A DNA stretch of 64,000 nt from Larimichthys crocea. Its lineage: Eukaryota; Chordata; Actinopteri; Sciaenidae. The notes beneath the pieces are model-generated. The model was not told the origin of the DNA. It made no database searches and saw only the letters and a list, made by a program, of their open reading frames with translations. The stretch lies in contig NC_040033.1 of assembly GCF_000972845.2 (NCBI RefSeq), forward strand, positions 3,438,241 through 3,502,240, written 5' to 3'. Both the position numbers and the translations under genes were made by a program. Every line of letters starts with the position of its first letter. Position 1 is the stretch's first letter. Shown here piece by piece: positions 12,876-25,262 of this stretch.

Positions 12876-13714
12876 TCGTTATGGTTTTAAGAAAATATTT
12901 ATAGCGTGTCACCTTTAAATTTAAGTCTCCACATTGGATCAACTAGGATGGAGGGACGGGAAGACAGAGTAGGGATGCCTTAGTCGGGGTGACATGGTCT
13001 CGTTTTTTGGTCCTTGTTACTAACCAGGCTGCAGCTATTTGAAATAGTTGTAATTGGAAAATGGTGGCCTGAGAGATGCCTAGGTAGACTTACAGTTACA
13101 GTAGTCCAGCCTAGATGATGGAGGAACTTCTACCTTCTACCTTCTATTTCTGACACTGATCCCTGTCATAGTTGTGACTGCCAGGCATCATTGAGCTCAA
13201 AGTGTTGAAAGCTTTGAGCTCAGTGGGTCAGTGACTGAGTTGACTGGTTCTATTATGCATTGAAAATGAATGAGCAGAGAAGTTAAACCTGGAGCAGATG
13301 GTGCACAAAGGCTCGCATAGTGTCCTTCAGACAGGTGAGTACAGCAACAGACTCTCTGATAGGTGTAACTGTAAGTTTTGTGTGTGCTATTTAATGAGAG
13401 TAAGCTTTTGTTTAAAAATGAGGCACAATTAAGACAGCCCAGTATAGATTTGTTTTGTATGCAATTCCAGACAAATTAGAGAATGTTGTATTCAAGTCTC
13501 AATTGGATAGGATTAACATTAAAAGGGATTAATATTAAAAGGGAGGTGGGGGATAAAATATTTACTGTGCTCATTGGTAATTTAACTCATCATTCAAATA
13601 ATCAGAAAATAACAGAGCAGGATCTGTAACAGGCTCAGACTTCCTGCAGCCAAAAAGAGGAAGACAGATGCCTCATAAGTCAGGTACAGGAAAGTTGAAG
13701 GGGATGTGAGGATG
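12876..13714. other. Non-coding stretch between two family A copies
   Basis: Contains a perfect 10-bp hairpin, GAGCTCAAAG at 13192-13201 and CTTTGAGCTC at 13212-13221. The words AAAATGGTGGCCTGAGAG and TTACAGTAGTCCAGCC near 13060-13110 resemble a common fish LINE-associated sequence, but too little is preserved to call it. Confidence 0.4.
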
Positions 13715-14125
13715 CTGCATGAGTTGAACTTGACTTTGTCAACTTGACATCCTTCAGTGTGGCTGATAAGGTTGCCATTGTCTACCTCGAAAAAATCTAT
13801 GAATGAAAAAGTCTATGAATCTGTTTATGATTCATTAATTTATTCATAGAAAAAAAAACTTCAGAACCTGCCTGAGAAGTACCTCTTTAGTTTGCCCAGC
13901 TGGCAAGTCAGTCTCCATAAGCACCCATGTTAAAATGTCCAACTTGTTTACAGCCTGGTACAAAAAACAGTTTTGGTCTCTGTAGCTAATTTCCCCGTTC
14001 ATGACAACTGTACTGAGGGTGAATTTATATACAACTCATCTGTTCAGATTATATACTCTTCAGGAACCTGTGGCTCATGTCACAGATACGACGGATGTCC
14101 ATATTTTATATTGTCTATGGTTGTA
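13715..14125 (+). repeat. Dispersed repeat 'family A', copy 2
   Basis: Shares its left half with copy 1. It shares with copy 3 (54345) a long middle block: TTTACAGCCTGGTACAAAAA, then TTTTGGTCTCT, then TAATTTCCC(C/T)GTTCA, then GACAACTGTACT. It closes with GGATGTCCATATTTTATATT and GTCTATGG, the usual end of this family. It is shorter than copy 3 because the segment with the CTCCACCCA box is deleted. Confidence 0.75.
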
Positions 14126-16974
14126 CCCCACAGCATAACTCTTTGACCCCAATGGCAACATTTTATTTATTGTTTACCAAAACATATTCCAAAAGCTTAG
14201 AGCGTGAATATGGTAGGAATGGGAAAGACAAATTGTATATTTTTATTTATATATATACTGGATATAGCTGTGAATGTCACAAAAACATTTATTATTAATA
14301 CATGTATTTACTATTACTATTAATAAAGTGTAAACAGTCAGAATGTCGGAGGGGTCAGTTGTGGTCATAAACTCTCGTCCATCTGTATCGTGTTTTGAAA
14401 ACGTAGAGGAGGTAGTGAAGAGACACAACATGAAATGCCACTTTGCAGAGTGAGTTTGAGGTAAACATTTCAGCTTTATGCTAGCTTGACAGTGTATGTG
14501 TAATTTCATGTCATCTTCTGATCAGATGCTTCATAGCAGCAGCCACATTCCCAGTTTTGGTCAGAAACCTTATATCAGCTGTCAGTAGGCATGTCCCACA
14601 GTCGTGATTTCAACTTTTTCATCTTGTCTATGTTTGCCAAGGACAGCACAAAATGTAACACTGTGCAACCTTTCTCCGTACCCTTACTGTGTAACAATAT
14701 TTTTGATATTTCTTACTGTCACTGAATCCCAAGACCCAAACCAACAATGTGTCAACCTCAGCTGCTGAGGCACTGTCCATCCACCCTCCCACTTCCTGCT
14801 TGTTTAGTTTAAGATCCTGATTTTAGGTCCAGCTCTTCAATCGAAGAACACAATTCACTGGACCCCTGAGAAATTTTTGGCCAGCTTTGCAGTCAGGAAT
14901 CTGAAGTTAACAGCTCACCATTGTGCCCCCCCTTATTGTTTGAGCCTAATCAGTGTTATCGCATGTTCAGGCTTTTGTGAATTGAAAATTCTCTTATTAT
15001 ACTACTTTTTTTTTTGGGTTTTTCATCAGGTCAGGTCAGTAAAGTTTTATTTCCTTGTTGATTTATTTTAGTTGCAGCTCATATTTGATAGGTTATATGT
15101 ATTTATTTGATTTGAACAGCACCCACAGGCCTTCTTCTTTTCTTTGTGGTTCACCTCATTCATTGTGTGTGTCAAGTATCTAAGGTCTTTCCAAATAAAT
15201 AACTTTATATTACCAAATCCTTCTGGTGTTATGTTGCTTCTCCTTCCCCCACAGCAAGCTGGGTCATAACACTGGAGACATAAATATCGACTCAACAGCT
15301 CACAAATATATAGTCTGATTTTAAAAACAAAGGTCAGTAATCTGCAGCTGGTCACTGTTGTTTTAGGTTCTATGGTTCTATTTTCAGCGGTGGATTAGTA
15401 CATATTTAGTGCTGTAGTAAGTGGCAGAGATGAATAATATATATCAGGCTTTGATAGACACACAATGCTTGTTAGTAGAATGCATTCATTGCTGGTTTGA
15501 GTCTGCACATGGGGCTTGTTAACTATAAGAAAAATAGAATATCACCAGGCGTTAAGTCCTACAATTGCCAACTGCTCTGTGTAATCACATCTCAGGCGTG
15601 CCGTGCACGTCTTTTTTTGTGGAGGGGGCAACACAAAGTAAACAAAAACCTGACATTCATTAATCAGTCTGTGTTTGCACAGATGTACACCAATGTGGAA
15701 ATAAATAATTACTTTGGAGGCAACAGTTTCTATTATTGGTGACACCAACAGTGTTTCAAATGTACACAAGCAAGTTCTTGTTCTGTTTTGTCAGTTCATA
15801 GCCTCACTTTTAATGATGTGCGGGGGAGGAGATTTCTGCTGAGTGACACTCCAGAGGGTCCAGCTTCAGATGTCACATTTTGGGACCCCTGGTCTGTGAG
15901 CCAATGGGAAGTGAGATGTGTAATTAATTCTAAGGAATTTAGAAGTGAAATAAAAATCAAATAAAGCTACAAAGAGAGTGAAATGTCCGTCCATTACCGG
16001 GCCAATAAAACTTTATCTTCTCTCCTTTATTAAGACGTCTGTAACTAACATTTAACATTAGCAAAGTGTGTGGGATCCAACCTAATGCTATCATTAGTGA
16101 GTTAATGTGCTATAAAAGACTTTGTGTTTATCAATGGAATAACAGTATTGTTCTTATCCTGATGGGTTGATGCAGTTCAGCATCAAACCAGAGGTGCGAA
16201 AAACAGTAAAGTGTAGAGTATGTACATATGTATAGAGATTTATAATTAATTGTGCAGATATACTGTGTATATATGAATATGTTAGCTGAGATATAAAGAC
16301 TATGTGCAGCAGATGCAGTCAGCAATTGCAGGTATAAGTGTAATAATTACAGTGTCGGTGTAAGTACAAGTAATGCATGGTAGACAGTAATTGGTAGACA
16401 TTATATACAGAATAATAGCTAGATATGTACAAGTCAGATATGTACAGCATGGACAGTAGCACATGAACACAATAGACATGTACACTAGGACAGTATAAAT
16501 GTGTATTAGTGTGTAGGAGCATGACTAGTGCAGTGAGTGGCGAGGGGGTCAGTGGTGGAGGGGAAGAAAAATAGTTCAGTCCATGTAAGATGGGTGGGAA
16601 GATATTAGAGAATATGTTTTTTAAAGGTCCCAAAGAAACTAAGATTTCTGTTGTTTTAAAGCAGGTGCTTACATTATTGAGAAAATATCAAAATGTTCAA
16701 TCCACCGTTTTTAGAAACTATAACTTTAACTTTGTGTTTTTTTAGTAACTTTCTTTCACACCTAACATGCACCAAGAGAGAATATTTTAGTTAAAGCTAA
16801 TTTTTGCCAAATTATTTGGGGCCTCATCTACTGTATAATACAGAGTTCAACAGACACCATCAGTTTTAATAATACATTTAATATTAATTAAGTGTGACTT
16901 GTGCAGAAAACAAACTGTATGTGCTCAAACCCACAATGAACTTTCATCAACTTTCATTCAACAATGTCAGACAG
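14126..16974. other. Non-coding stretch, no gene recognised
   Basis: AT-rich. From about 16200 to 16480 short words such as TATGTACA, TATACAGAATAATAG and AGTACAAGTAATGC recur, which suggests an old repeat, but I could not assign it. The minus-strand frame at 16319-16633 (rich in Tyr, Thr and Leu) is a translation of this simple sequence. Confidence 0.4.
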
Positions 16975-17262
16975 ACATTAGACATAGTAAGACGTGAGGA
17001 AGAGATACCATACCCAGTTGAGCTTCTGCGCCTTCATATCGAAAGGAACCAGGTCCAACTGATAGGAGATCCTGGGACAGACCCAGAACTTGCTGGTGTG
17101 ACTATATAGCATACTGTATATAGGCCCGGGAGGAGTAGGATGAAGAAGTAGAATGTGTTGCTAGGAAGAGAAACATTTGGAACACCATGCTAAATTTGCT
17201 GCCACAAAAACCGAACTCTGCAGTGGAAGGAAATGGATGGAATAAAGAATTGCCAAATGCAA
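16975..17262 (+). pseudogene. LINE ORF2 C-terminal remnant
   Basis: Broken translation reads EEEIPYPVELLRLHIERNQV, then RPRTCWCDYI, then after a frameshift and deletion EEVECVARKRNIWNTMLNLL. These follow, in order, the C-terminal tail of a LINE ORF2 common in fish: an IERSQLRW-type segment, then an R-P-R-T-R-W-R-D-Y-I box, then a V-A-G-E-R-D-V-W-N-T-L-L type end. A GGAAATGGATGG tail follows near 17230. The segment between the first two blocks is deleted. A second, opposite-strand copy is at 24895. The LINE clade is not certain to me. No catalytic RT residues lie in this part. Confidence 0.75.
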
Positions 17263-17941
17263 GGTATTTTAAATTGAATCTAGAAAGAAGTAACCATGGC
17301 TACCATGAACCAAACCATGTTTTGTGAGCACATTATATGAGGTGAACCTGCTGATTGTAAGGCAGGTGCTCTTAAGCTAATAGAAGACTTATAAATGGTA
17401 AGAAACAAAGAGGCTTCTCAGAACGTGCCTAAGCAAGGTTGTTATGCTCAGTATCCTTTGTGAATTGTACATAAGCACCCCTTAGGAAATGATCTCAACT
17501 GACAAGTATAACTCTTAGAACAGTTTTTAAAAAACAAAGCCCTTTGGCACTTACTCCTTTCAAGCTTTTAACGCAACATGAGCACAGGCTTTTTTATATT
17601 TATTAATAATTTTCTATAAATTACAGCCTGATATGGGTCCCATGCTGGAAGCTAGCAGTCAGGGTGCATGCTCTCAGCTGGCAGTGGGTTTTTTTGTGAG
17701 GCAGGTTGGTCGAGGCAGACTGAAGGCCCTGGCCCACTTTGATCTAAGTGACAGGCCTGAGAAAAACATTTGGCTGTGACGGAAAACACTAACTCAGGGA
17801 AAAAGTGGACCCCATCCCTCCCCTGCCCGTGCAGAGAGAAGTACAGTGGCTGTCTGTATGCTTTAACACAGCCTGTTCCCATCGCCAGCACTCAGAAACC
17901 ACACGGTGAGCGAGGCGAAAGATTTCCTGTCAGAGAGAAAA

Positions 17942-17981
<40 letters not shown>

Positions 17982-19429
17982 ACCTTTTTCTCACCTCATG
18001 CCTCACTCTCCTTCCACTCCAGCTTCTCTGGGATTTCCTAATGACATTCTACGTTAAGCCTTCATGTGACCAGTCAATCATGAAAGTTAAAACAAAAGTA
18101 CTGCACACTTGTCATTTAACAGCGGGGCTCTTCAACTAATGCTTTTCTGCTTGCAGAAACACGCTCAGATAAATTCCTCTTTCAGCTGAGCAGACGCATC
18201 CTGCAGACCTCACATATCTATCATTCTTAAATGGCTATCCCAATTTCACATACAGCAGTTGTCTTGTTAAACAGCCACACAGTTCTTCTTTTTCTTTTTT
18301 TTCCCTCTTTCACCCCCCGTGGACCAGCGAGCACTGCGACAAATGTCTTAATGGCTGCATTTGTTCACTTCTCCCCTCCACAACGTCATGAATTTTAAAT
18401 GGCTCCTGTTTAATTTACCGCTGCAGAATGTCTGGTATTTTGCAGAAAACGCTGAGGGCGAGCAGAGCCTCTCTCTGTGGAAGGTGAGAGCCAGCGCTTG
18501 ATCTGGAACTCGCTATATCACTCGGCACATGCAAAAAATCTCTGCTATTCAACAGGTAATCAGAAATCCTAAGAAAACCCGCGGCAAATGGGAATATCTC
18601 AGAGGCAAAGTCACCTTGGGACCTCCATCTGTTAGAGCATATGCTTGGTGTGCACTTGACTGCATTGAAAATAGGCTTGAGTGCGGCTGCATTGTTATTC
18701 TTTGACTTCTCCATTCTGTCTTCCACTCTTTCCACTTCCACACCTGCTCTCTGGTCTCTTCTGATACATCTGATTATATCAAAGGTTTCCGGTTTGAACC
18801 ATGAATGAAAATTTTACTTTGTTCCAACCAGCTCTCAGGAATAAGAAAGAAAATATCTCTTATTCAGAGGCATTGCAACACCTTTTATTGTAGCTATTTT
18901 GACTCATATTTCAGCACAGACAGAAAGAAAAGGTGTAATTATTATAATTTAGATTTTTAAGAATTCATTAAATATATGCTTCTACCAAGGACACACAACC
19001 AAACAAAACAGCAAATTTGGCACAAAACTATAAGAATAAAATGAATTGTAGTTAATTTTTTACAATGCAGGCTCACATCATTCTTCAATAAAACATTTGA
19101 ATTCATTTGTAACTGAACTAAAATCACGGACATCATTTGTGCAGACTGTTGGTCATTGATTTAAAGGAGCTGTGTAAAATGCTTCCATAACACAATGTCC
19201 AAAATCATGAAGCAACAAGCAAGTTCACTCTCTGACAACATATTATAACTTCAGGCGTGCAGTATTATTAAGCTACCTCCTGTACACTGGCGACATGTAA
19301 TATCTTTATTCAGACAGGGAGTATCTGTTGACATACGGCAACACAAGTGAATTCAGAGCTTTAAGGAAACAAATTAAATAAAAATGTTTATTGATACTGT
19401 GTTTCCTTTAAATGGAGTGTGATGAGGAC
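17263..19429. other. Non-coding stretch with GT repeat
   Basis: Apart from the microsatellite at 17944-17980 nothing was assigned. The block 18290-18760 is less AT-rich and free of recognisable repeats. It gives open frames on the minus strand (18415-18743) with no domain. It could be constrained non-coding sequence, which only cross-species alignment can show. Confidence 0.4.
17944..17980. repeat. (GT)n microsatellite
   Basis: About 18 uninterrupted GT units. Open frames here that encode runs of Val-Cys are artefacts of the repeat. Confidence 0.95.
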
Positions 19430-19885
19430 TCAGCTCTCATCTGTGTGAGCTTGTTAGGATTTACTAGGTTTGTCTGTTTTCCTGCTGTTTTCCTGTGTGG
19501 CTGACCTGGTTTCCCTGAACACTCCCCTGTTGATTCTCACCTGCTTCTCATCGTCTCATCAGCTCCTGCAGTAGTAGACTTTCGTTGTCGTACCTTTTGC
19601 GGTAATGTTACAACTCACCCACTCAGAGAACCCTACTTGCTGAAATATCTTTTGTCTCTGTATTATTGGATGGCTTGATGCCTGTTTGTCTTCTTCGTCC
19701 TCCAGCTCACCTGCTCCGCTTGCCATGCTCAGCCTACCTTTGTCTGCTCGCCAGTCTACACCACCCGGCCTTGAAGATCCTCCCTGGACCTCACCTGTTG
19801 TGTCTTTTCATGTCATCTTGTAAATAAAACCTTCAAAGCGATTCCTATCTGTGGTTTGCATTGTGGGTTCAGTGCTCCATCATAG
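19430..19885 (+). repeat. LTR-like or retroelement-derived repeat
   Basis: Pyrimidine-rich sense strand built of CCTG/TCCTG words. It includes CTGTTTTCCTGTGTGGCTGA, CACCTGCTTCTCATC and a late TTGTAAATAAAACC, which looks like a polyadenylation signal, followed by TGTGGTTTGCATTGTGGGTT. The same order of features (CCTG-rich body, AATAAA/ATTAAAG, then CATTTGGTTCC-type end) is seen at 44150. I recognise the layout as a common teleost repeat, possibly a solo LTR. Neither a TG...CA boundary pair nor a target duplication was demonstrated. Confidence 0.45.
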
Positions 19886-21313
19886 ATGATGTTGACAGAT
19901 TTGATCAGCTCATGCGATGTATTCTTCTCTACGCCTGCTGTCATCTGCATTTTGTCCATGTCTTTTTTACTCATACAGCATCTACTGTATCTGCATATCT
20001 GTTTATAATAAGAATACTACAGCAAACAAGAAATGATTTATTTCACTGAACTGTTTTATAGTATTTTTTTTTTTATAGTTCGATGTAGAGTAAGAACGTC
20101 ATTTTGTTCTAGACTGTTCTAAACTGACTATTTTACCAAAATTTAACAGGAGTGTTTGAGAGGTGGCAAATGATCTCCACATAACACATTGTTAGAGGGG
20201 CCCACTCTCTAATATTCCATGTGTTAGCTGTTGCACATGTAATACACTCACAAAGCATCATGTTTTGAAGGTTATTTTACTTGAAATGGCTGTGATAGAT
20301 TTTTGTAAAATAAAATCATAAAATTCACAGTTTAAAAAGACAGCAGTATAAAAGACTTCTCACTCTGTTGAGAAATCAGTTATATTAAGCAGACACAGCA
20401 TGGCCAATCCAAGTTATTAATCACTGAGTGTAAATTTAAAACATAGTTGTCAAATCTCCAGAAGGAGTTCAGCCAGTTACTCCCTGTAATCTATTTTAAA
20501 TATTTACTCCACACTGATCTCTTGGCATGTTGCTGCTCTGTGCGAAGGCTTGTTTTGGCCTTTTCTGGTATTCATAGGAGGTATTAAGAATACTGTATAC
20601 TGTATACAGTCCAAACCTCATTTTGTAATGTCAGGCTTCCCAAACATGAGGCACTGGGGATAGCATGTCCATAAACCTCTGTGTGTTTTCTGTCCCTTTC
20701 CTGTGTTTGCTTCAGTTTTCATTCACACTCCATTTGAAGCACAGCAGAGTGGTCCTGGTTGAGGAAAGTGAGCCTCATTTTGTGAGTTATTCTGTAGCAC
20801 TTGACTTTGAATGTCAATGTTTTTCATCTTGCCAAAACGAGAGCATAAAAATAAACTGCTCCTTATGTGCTTGATGTGGACAAACACCACACATTAGGTC
20901 AGCTAGTGGAACATGAAGGCTGAGCTGGATGCTGCTGTGTAGATAAAAAAAAAAAAAAAAAAAATGATATCGAGGGTAAACTCCTTCAGAGAGTGCTTTT
21001 CAAGACCTAGCGGTCAGCAATCCAATTCACTGTTTGTAAGTGGTTAGTTCTTTTCACCATCTCTTGTGGGTAAGATATGCAGGTCGAGCCCACTTACTGT
21101 ACCTTCAGTCTTCTGAAGACCCCATCGTCAAATCTGTATCCCCATTCAGGTACCGTCTCCTCCAAAGGACAGTGCTTACGTCAAAACTGCTTAAGCATCA
21201 AAGATTTCGTCTGAACTTTGGACTCTTCAAATGGAAGGCATCGCCTTGGGTTTCAGGTGTGTTATGGGTAATTGGAGGCTGCAGAGGCTCAAAAGTAGCT
21301 GACCATGAGTGTA
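19886..21313. other. Non-coding stretch, nothing recognised
   Basis: Contains an A20 tract at 20945-20964 and a T-run near 20068. The frame at 21040-21357 runs into the MITE at 21314 and has no domain. Confidence 0.5.
20945..20964. repeat. Poly(A) tract
   Basis: Twenty consecutive A residues. No recognisable retroelement precedes it on the plus strand, so it is listed only as low complexity. Confidence 0.9.
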
Positions 21314-21472
21314 TTAAAGGGGCAGTGTGTAGGATTTCAATTAAGCAGCGGGTGTAGTTATGGATTGCAAGCCCCTTTGTCTTTTTTGTGGCAACATAGT
21401 TCTGCATATTATACTCCATGTCTACAATACTCTGTAAATAGACCCCCCTGAATCTGACACAGTGGACCTTTG
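21314..21472. mobile_element. Short MITE with AAAGG..CAGTGTGTAGGATT ends
   Basis: The left end TAAAGGGGCAGTGTGTAGGA pairs with the right end GAATCTGACACAGTGGACCT, giving imperfect terminal inverted repeats. The internal words ATTATACTCCATGTCT and TAGACCCCCCTGAATC match the right part of a very common teleost MITE whose termini read AAAGGTCCAGTGTGTAGGAT. This copy is an internally deleted 159-bp version. A further fragment of the same family, from its middle, is at 51808. Confidence 0.75.
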
Positions 21473-21882
21473 AGAGCCGGGTATGGTGCTGTCACGCGCC
21501 TTGTTGCCACTCACTGTGTTGCAATAAAAAAAAGTCCTGTGACCCTTAAGGATTTTATCTTTGTATAGTCTCCGCACTGTGATGTTTTAAACCACGGAGG
21601 TATATATTAAAACTTTCCCAGAGTCCAGAAAAAAAATGTTTAAGAAAACATAATCTGGCTAAACAAATCACTACTACTTAAAATGGATTTTCTTGAATTT
21701 TTGGCGTTTTGGCGTTAAAAGCATCCACCTCACAAAGTGATCCACCAACTCTGCAAGAAAACCACATGAAAAAACATGCAGCAATCATGGTAGGAATGTT
21801 TATTTAGACCCACTGAAGAACCCCTGCAATCTCCAGCACCTGATTTAATAAAACTATTTACACATAAGAATCAAATCAGTCT

Positions 21883-21919
<37 letters not shown>

Positions 21920-22611
21920 GTGATCTCTGTGACACACGCACAGACTTCTCTCTGTCTGTATGGAGACACTTGATACAATGGTAATTGTTTTGTCATGCTG
22001 TAGTACACTGTTTGGAAGAGCTGATTGATTTTTCGTTTTCACACTTCTGAGAGCACAACTTGCTTGTCTCCACTTTCCCTGCCTTTCACAGAGGCTGAGT
22101 ATTAAAAAACCCTTCTTTAGCCATACTGCCAGTTAGGAGGAAAGAGAAACTTTTAAGGGCTGCTTACATATTCTCCAGGCGTTTTGGTGTTAGGTGTGAT
22201 GAATGGAACCTTAGATGTATCACCTATCTGTGTTCGCCCTGCTCAACGGGGGCATTATCACTCTGTTCCTAGCTGGTCGAACACACTCTCAGTTTGTTCC
22301 AAACATCATTTTGCAAGCCGAACACTCTGTTCCATCACATTTTGTTGCAGCCATCAGATAATGGAGCCTTTGGTGTGAAATCAGGTATTGAATTATAAAG
22401 GTGGATCATTATTGCGGCATATAGATACCCTACCTGAATCCTTTAGAAGTCAGAACCGGTTAGAGGTGACCCTTGTCATAACGTGTAACAAACATTATAC
22501 ATAATATTATGTATACGTAATACTTATGTTAAAGGTTGACAAGTTGATGTATGGTGTAAGGAAGAGTGGCTGTATGGTGGAGAGAAAGAAGATATAATGT
22601 TAATTGCATAG
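21473..22611. other. Non-coding stretch with CA repeat
   Basis: Only the microsatellite at 21886-21916 was recognised. The sequence just before 22612 is AT-rich and lacks the 5' part of the LINE that follows. Confidence 0.5.
21886..21916. repeat. (CA)n microsatellite
   Basis: About 15 CA units, uninterrupted. Confidence 0.95.
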
Positions 22612-23540
22612 CAACTCTCAGAATTCCTCCTACAGAACAATCTTCTTGATCCGAATCAATGTGGTTTCAAGAGCGGTCACTCGACTGAAACTGCTCTGTT
22701 GTCTGTGACAGAAGCCTTAAAAGAAGCAAGAGCAACAGCACAGTCCTCTGTCCTCATTCTACTTGACTAATCAGCTGCTTTTGACACAGTTAACTATCGC
22801 ATCCTCTTCACTATTCTCTCAAACATGGGCATCTCTGGCTTGGCTCTTTCCTGGTTTGAATCTTACCTGACAGGGCACTTATTCAGTGTATCCTGGCTTG
22901 GACAGTTGTCCACTTTGCATCACCTCACCACAGGGGTGCCCCTGGGCTCGGTGCTGGGGCCCTTCTATTTGCTTTCTACACCACCTCCTTGGGTCCAATT
23001 ATCCACTCACATGGTTTTTCCTATCACTGCTATGCAGATGACACTCAGCTGTATCTGTCATTTCCTCCTGAGGACCCCTCGATCTCTGCACGGGTCTCCG
23101 ATTGCCTCTCAGACATCGCCACATGGATGAAGGAACATCACCTCCAGCTGAACCTCTCAAAAACTGAACTGCTGGTCCTCCCAGTCAAACCTACTATACA
23201 CCACATCAACATCAAAATTGACTTTGATTAATGACCAACTAACGTTTTCCAATCATGTTGCCTCAGTTGCCCAGTCATGCCGCTTTGCACTTTACAACAT
23301 CAGAAAAATCAGATCTCGCTTAACACAACACGCCGCTCAACTCCTGACAGAAGCTGTGGTTATTTCAAGACTAGACTACTGTAACGTCCTCCTGACGGGC
23401 CTCCCAGCCTCCACAGTGAAACCTCTTCAGATGATCCAGAACGCGGGAGCGCCTGGTCTACAACCAACCCAAAAGGTCATATGTTACCCCCGCTGCTCAT
23501 CTAGCATCTGCTAAATGACTAAATGTAAATGTAATGATAA
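22612..23540 (+). pseudogene. L2-like LINE reverse transcriptase, 5'-truncated pseudogene
   Basis: The translation starts inside the RT domain with LLDPNQCGFKSGHSTETALL. Palm motif A follows as LLD*SAAFDTV, broken by a TAA at 22768-22770. Then come WFESYLTG, TTGVPLGSVLGP and, after a frameshift near 22980, the catalytic box YADDTQLYLS with Tyr at 23031. ATWMKEHHLQLNLSKTELL follows. A second shift leads to the C-terminal part (SRLDYCNVLLTGLP near 23380). Most of the tail of ORF2 is deleted after about 23460. The 3' end, GCATCTGCTAAATGACTAAA plus ATGTAAATG, is the usual teleost L2 3' end. The endonuclease and 5' UTR are missing, as expected of 5'-truncated insertions. It is dead. Confidence 0.9.
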
Positions 23541-23683
23541 AGATGTGAGGAGGAGAGTGGCTAGACTCGATCACCAGAGCACAGTGTGACACTGTCCCTC
23601 CAGCTACACAACAGGAAGCTCCAGCAGGAAAGAGGTGGGTCAGCAAAGTTCACCTCCATCCCCTGGGCCGTCCTTCTCAATTT

Positions 23684-23797
23684 GAGTGCTATTTATATAG
23701 TCCAGGTCCAGACCGTACTCTTTATAATATTATTTACTCAACAGACTCAACAATTCCCACCGTTAGAAAGCACTTGGCGACGCTGGCAAGGAAAAAC
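23684..23797 (-). repeat. Fragment of a widespread teleost repeat
   Basis: Words TTTATATAGTCCAGGTCCAG, ACCGTACTCTTTATAATATT and GCACTTGGCGACGCTGGCAA read, on the minus strand, as part of a familiar fish repeat. That repeat usually ends in TTGAATTGAATTG. Only about 115 bp is kept. The element class was not determined. Confidence 0.6.
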
Positions 23798-24894
23798 GTA
23801 AATAAATAAATAGTAGTAAATGTGATGAGTATGACAGCAACATAAATGATGACTATGACTAGTTTGTCGCACAGTGTATCTATGTGCATGTGTATCCATG
23901 CTGATGTGTGTTCCAATATGTCTGTGCATTGTACGTGGGAATGTGTGGTTCTGATCCAGACCTGTCTTTATCTTTAAGAAGAGATCAGCCCAATGATTAA
24001 TATTTACTGAGACTTTTGATTTCCAGTTCAGAAGAATTTCTCTTCTTGTTCAGTAAGCTGGTTTCTGAAGCCTCTCCTAGCAGACAGATCTGTGCGGATG
24101 GTGAGATTCTGCAGTACAAGATGGTCGACAGTTGTTTTGACTGAAAAGGCTGGCAGGTTGAGAGTGTGTTACAATAATTATCTGTGTTTGCTAGTCCCAT
24201 TTTGCACATTTTCTACTGAGAGTTGTGTTCTGTTGAGGACTTTGTATTGAATTAGCTGCAGGTTGGTGTTACAACTCAGATGTTTTTATTTATTCCTCTC
24301 CAGAAGTCGGTGGAGAGAGAAATATTGCAGAATTATCTGAGCGTAATATAACTTTCTAATGTTTTGAGGTTAGTTTGTTTAAAATCATTAATTTAATTTT
24401 TACATTACATCACTTAAACTGGGTTATTAATTATGTTCTTTTGACTTAAAATATATATATACACAGTATATTGTCTTGTATTACACATTCAAAAGGCCTC
24501 TAAGCATTTAATGTTACACTGCAAAAAAAAAAAAAAAAGCCAAATGTTGCCAAGTATAATGTAATAATGTAAGTATAAATCTATGATATAAGTGCACGAC
24601 ACTTAGTATTTTCACTAGTCATCTAAGTTAATAGTATATCTGAGCACTATTGTGATAACTGCTGACATCTGACTCCAGTTGACTCATTTTCAATTGAGTG
24701 GAGCAGTGAAACTTTCGGTTCTTGTAGACCTAATTTGTGGCAAAAACATTCGCTTCTCTTGAGCACTCTTGACACTTCAGCATGCATTAGTTCCACATTT
24801 TTTGGCATATGTGTTTATGTTTGATGATGAATCTAAACGATTCATACTTTGATGGTGTTATGGCTCATGCACACATTGGAGTTACAATAGCCAT
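23798..24894. other. Non-coding stretch, nothing recognised
   Basis: AT-rich. Holds an A16 run at 24523-24538 and a small (AT)n patch near 24453-24464. No exon-like frame. Confidence 0.5.
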
Positions 24895-25262
24895 ATGCAT
24901 CAATCCATTTTCTTCTGCTTAGTCAGGGTTGGGTTGCGGTGGCAGCAGGTTTAGCAGGGTGTTCCAAGCATCCCTCTTCCCAACAACGCATTCCAGCTCC
25001 TCTTGGGGGATAGAGAGACATTCCCAAGCTGGTTGGGCTATGTAGTCCTTCCAGCGGGTTCTGGATCTGCCCCAGGGTCTCCTCCTCTTGGAACATCTCC
25101 AAAGGAAGTTGCCCAGGAGGCATCCTAATTGGATGCCGAAAGCAACTCAGCTGGCTCCTTTCTACCTGAAGGAGCAGTGGCTCTTCTTCAAGCTCCCTTC
25201 AGCTGTCCCAGTTCCTAACCCTATCTGTAAGGCTGAGCCCAACCACCTGGCAGAAGAAGCCA
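24895..25262 (-). pseudogene. LINE ORF2 C-terminal remnant, minus strand
   Basis: On the minus strand MPPGQLPLEMFQ is followed by an out-of-register R-W-x-D-Y-I region and the terminal part of the same ORF2 tail seen at 16975. MPPG(R/Q)LPLE(V/M)FQ is exactly the segment deleted from that other copy. The end nearest 24900 carries the TCCATTTTCTTCTGCTTA tail typical of these elements read in reverse. Frames are broken by shifts, so it is inactive. Confidence 0.75.

Noticed and set aside
16131..16650. Possible LINE 5' region or simple repeat with recurring TATGTACA words
   Set aside because: The words recur too irregularly, and no coding trace or terminus could be found.
18415..18743. 108-codon minus-strand frame in a less AT-rich block
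   Set aside because: No domain recognised and two overlapping frames are open. Kept only as possible constrained non-coding sequence.
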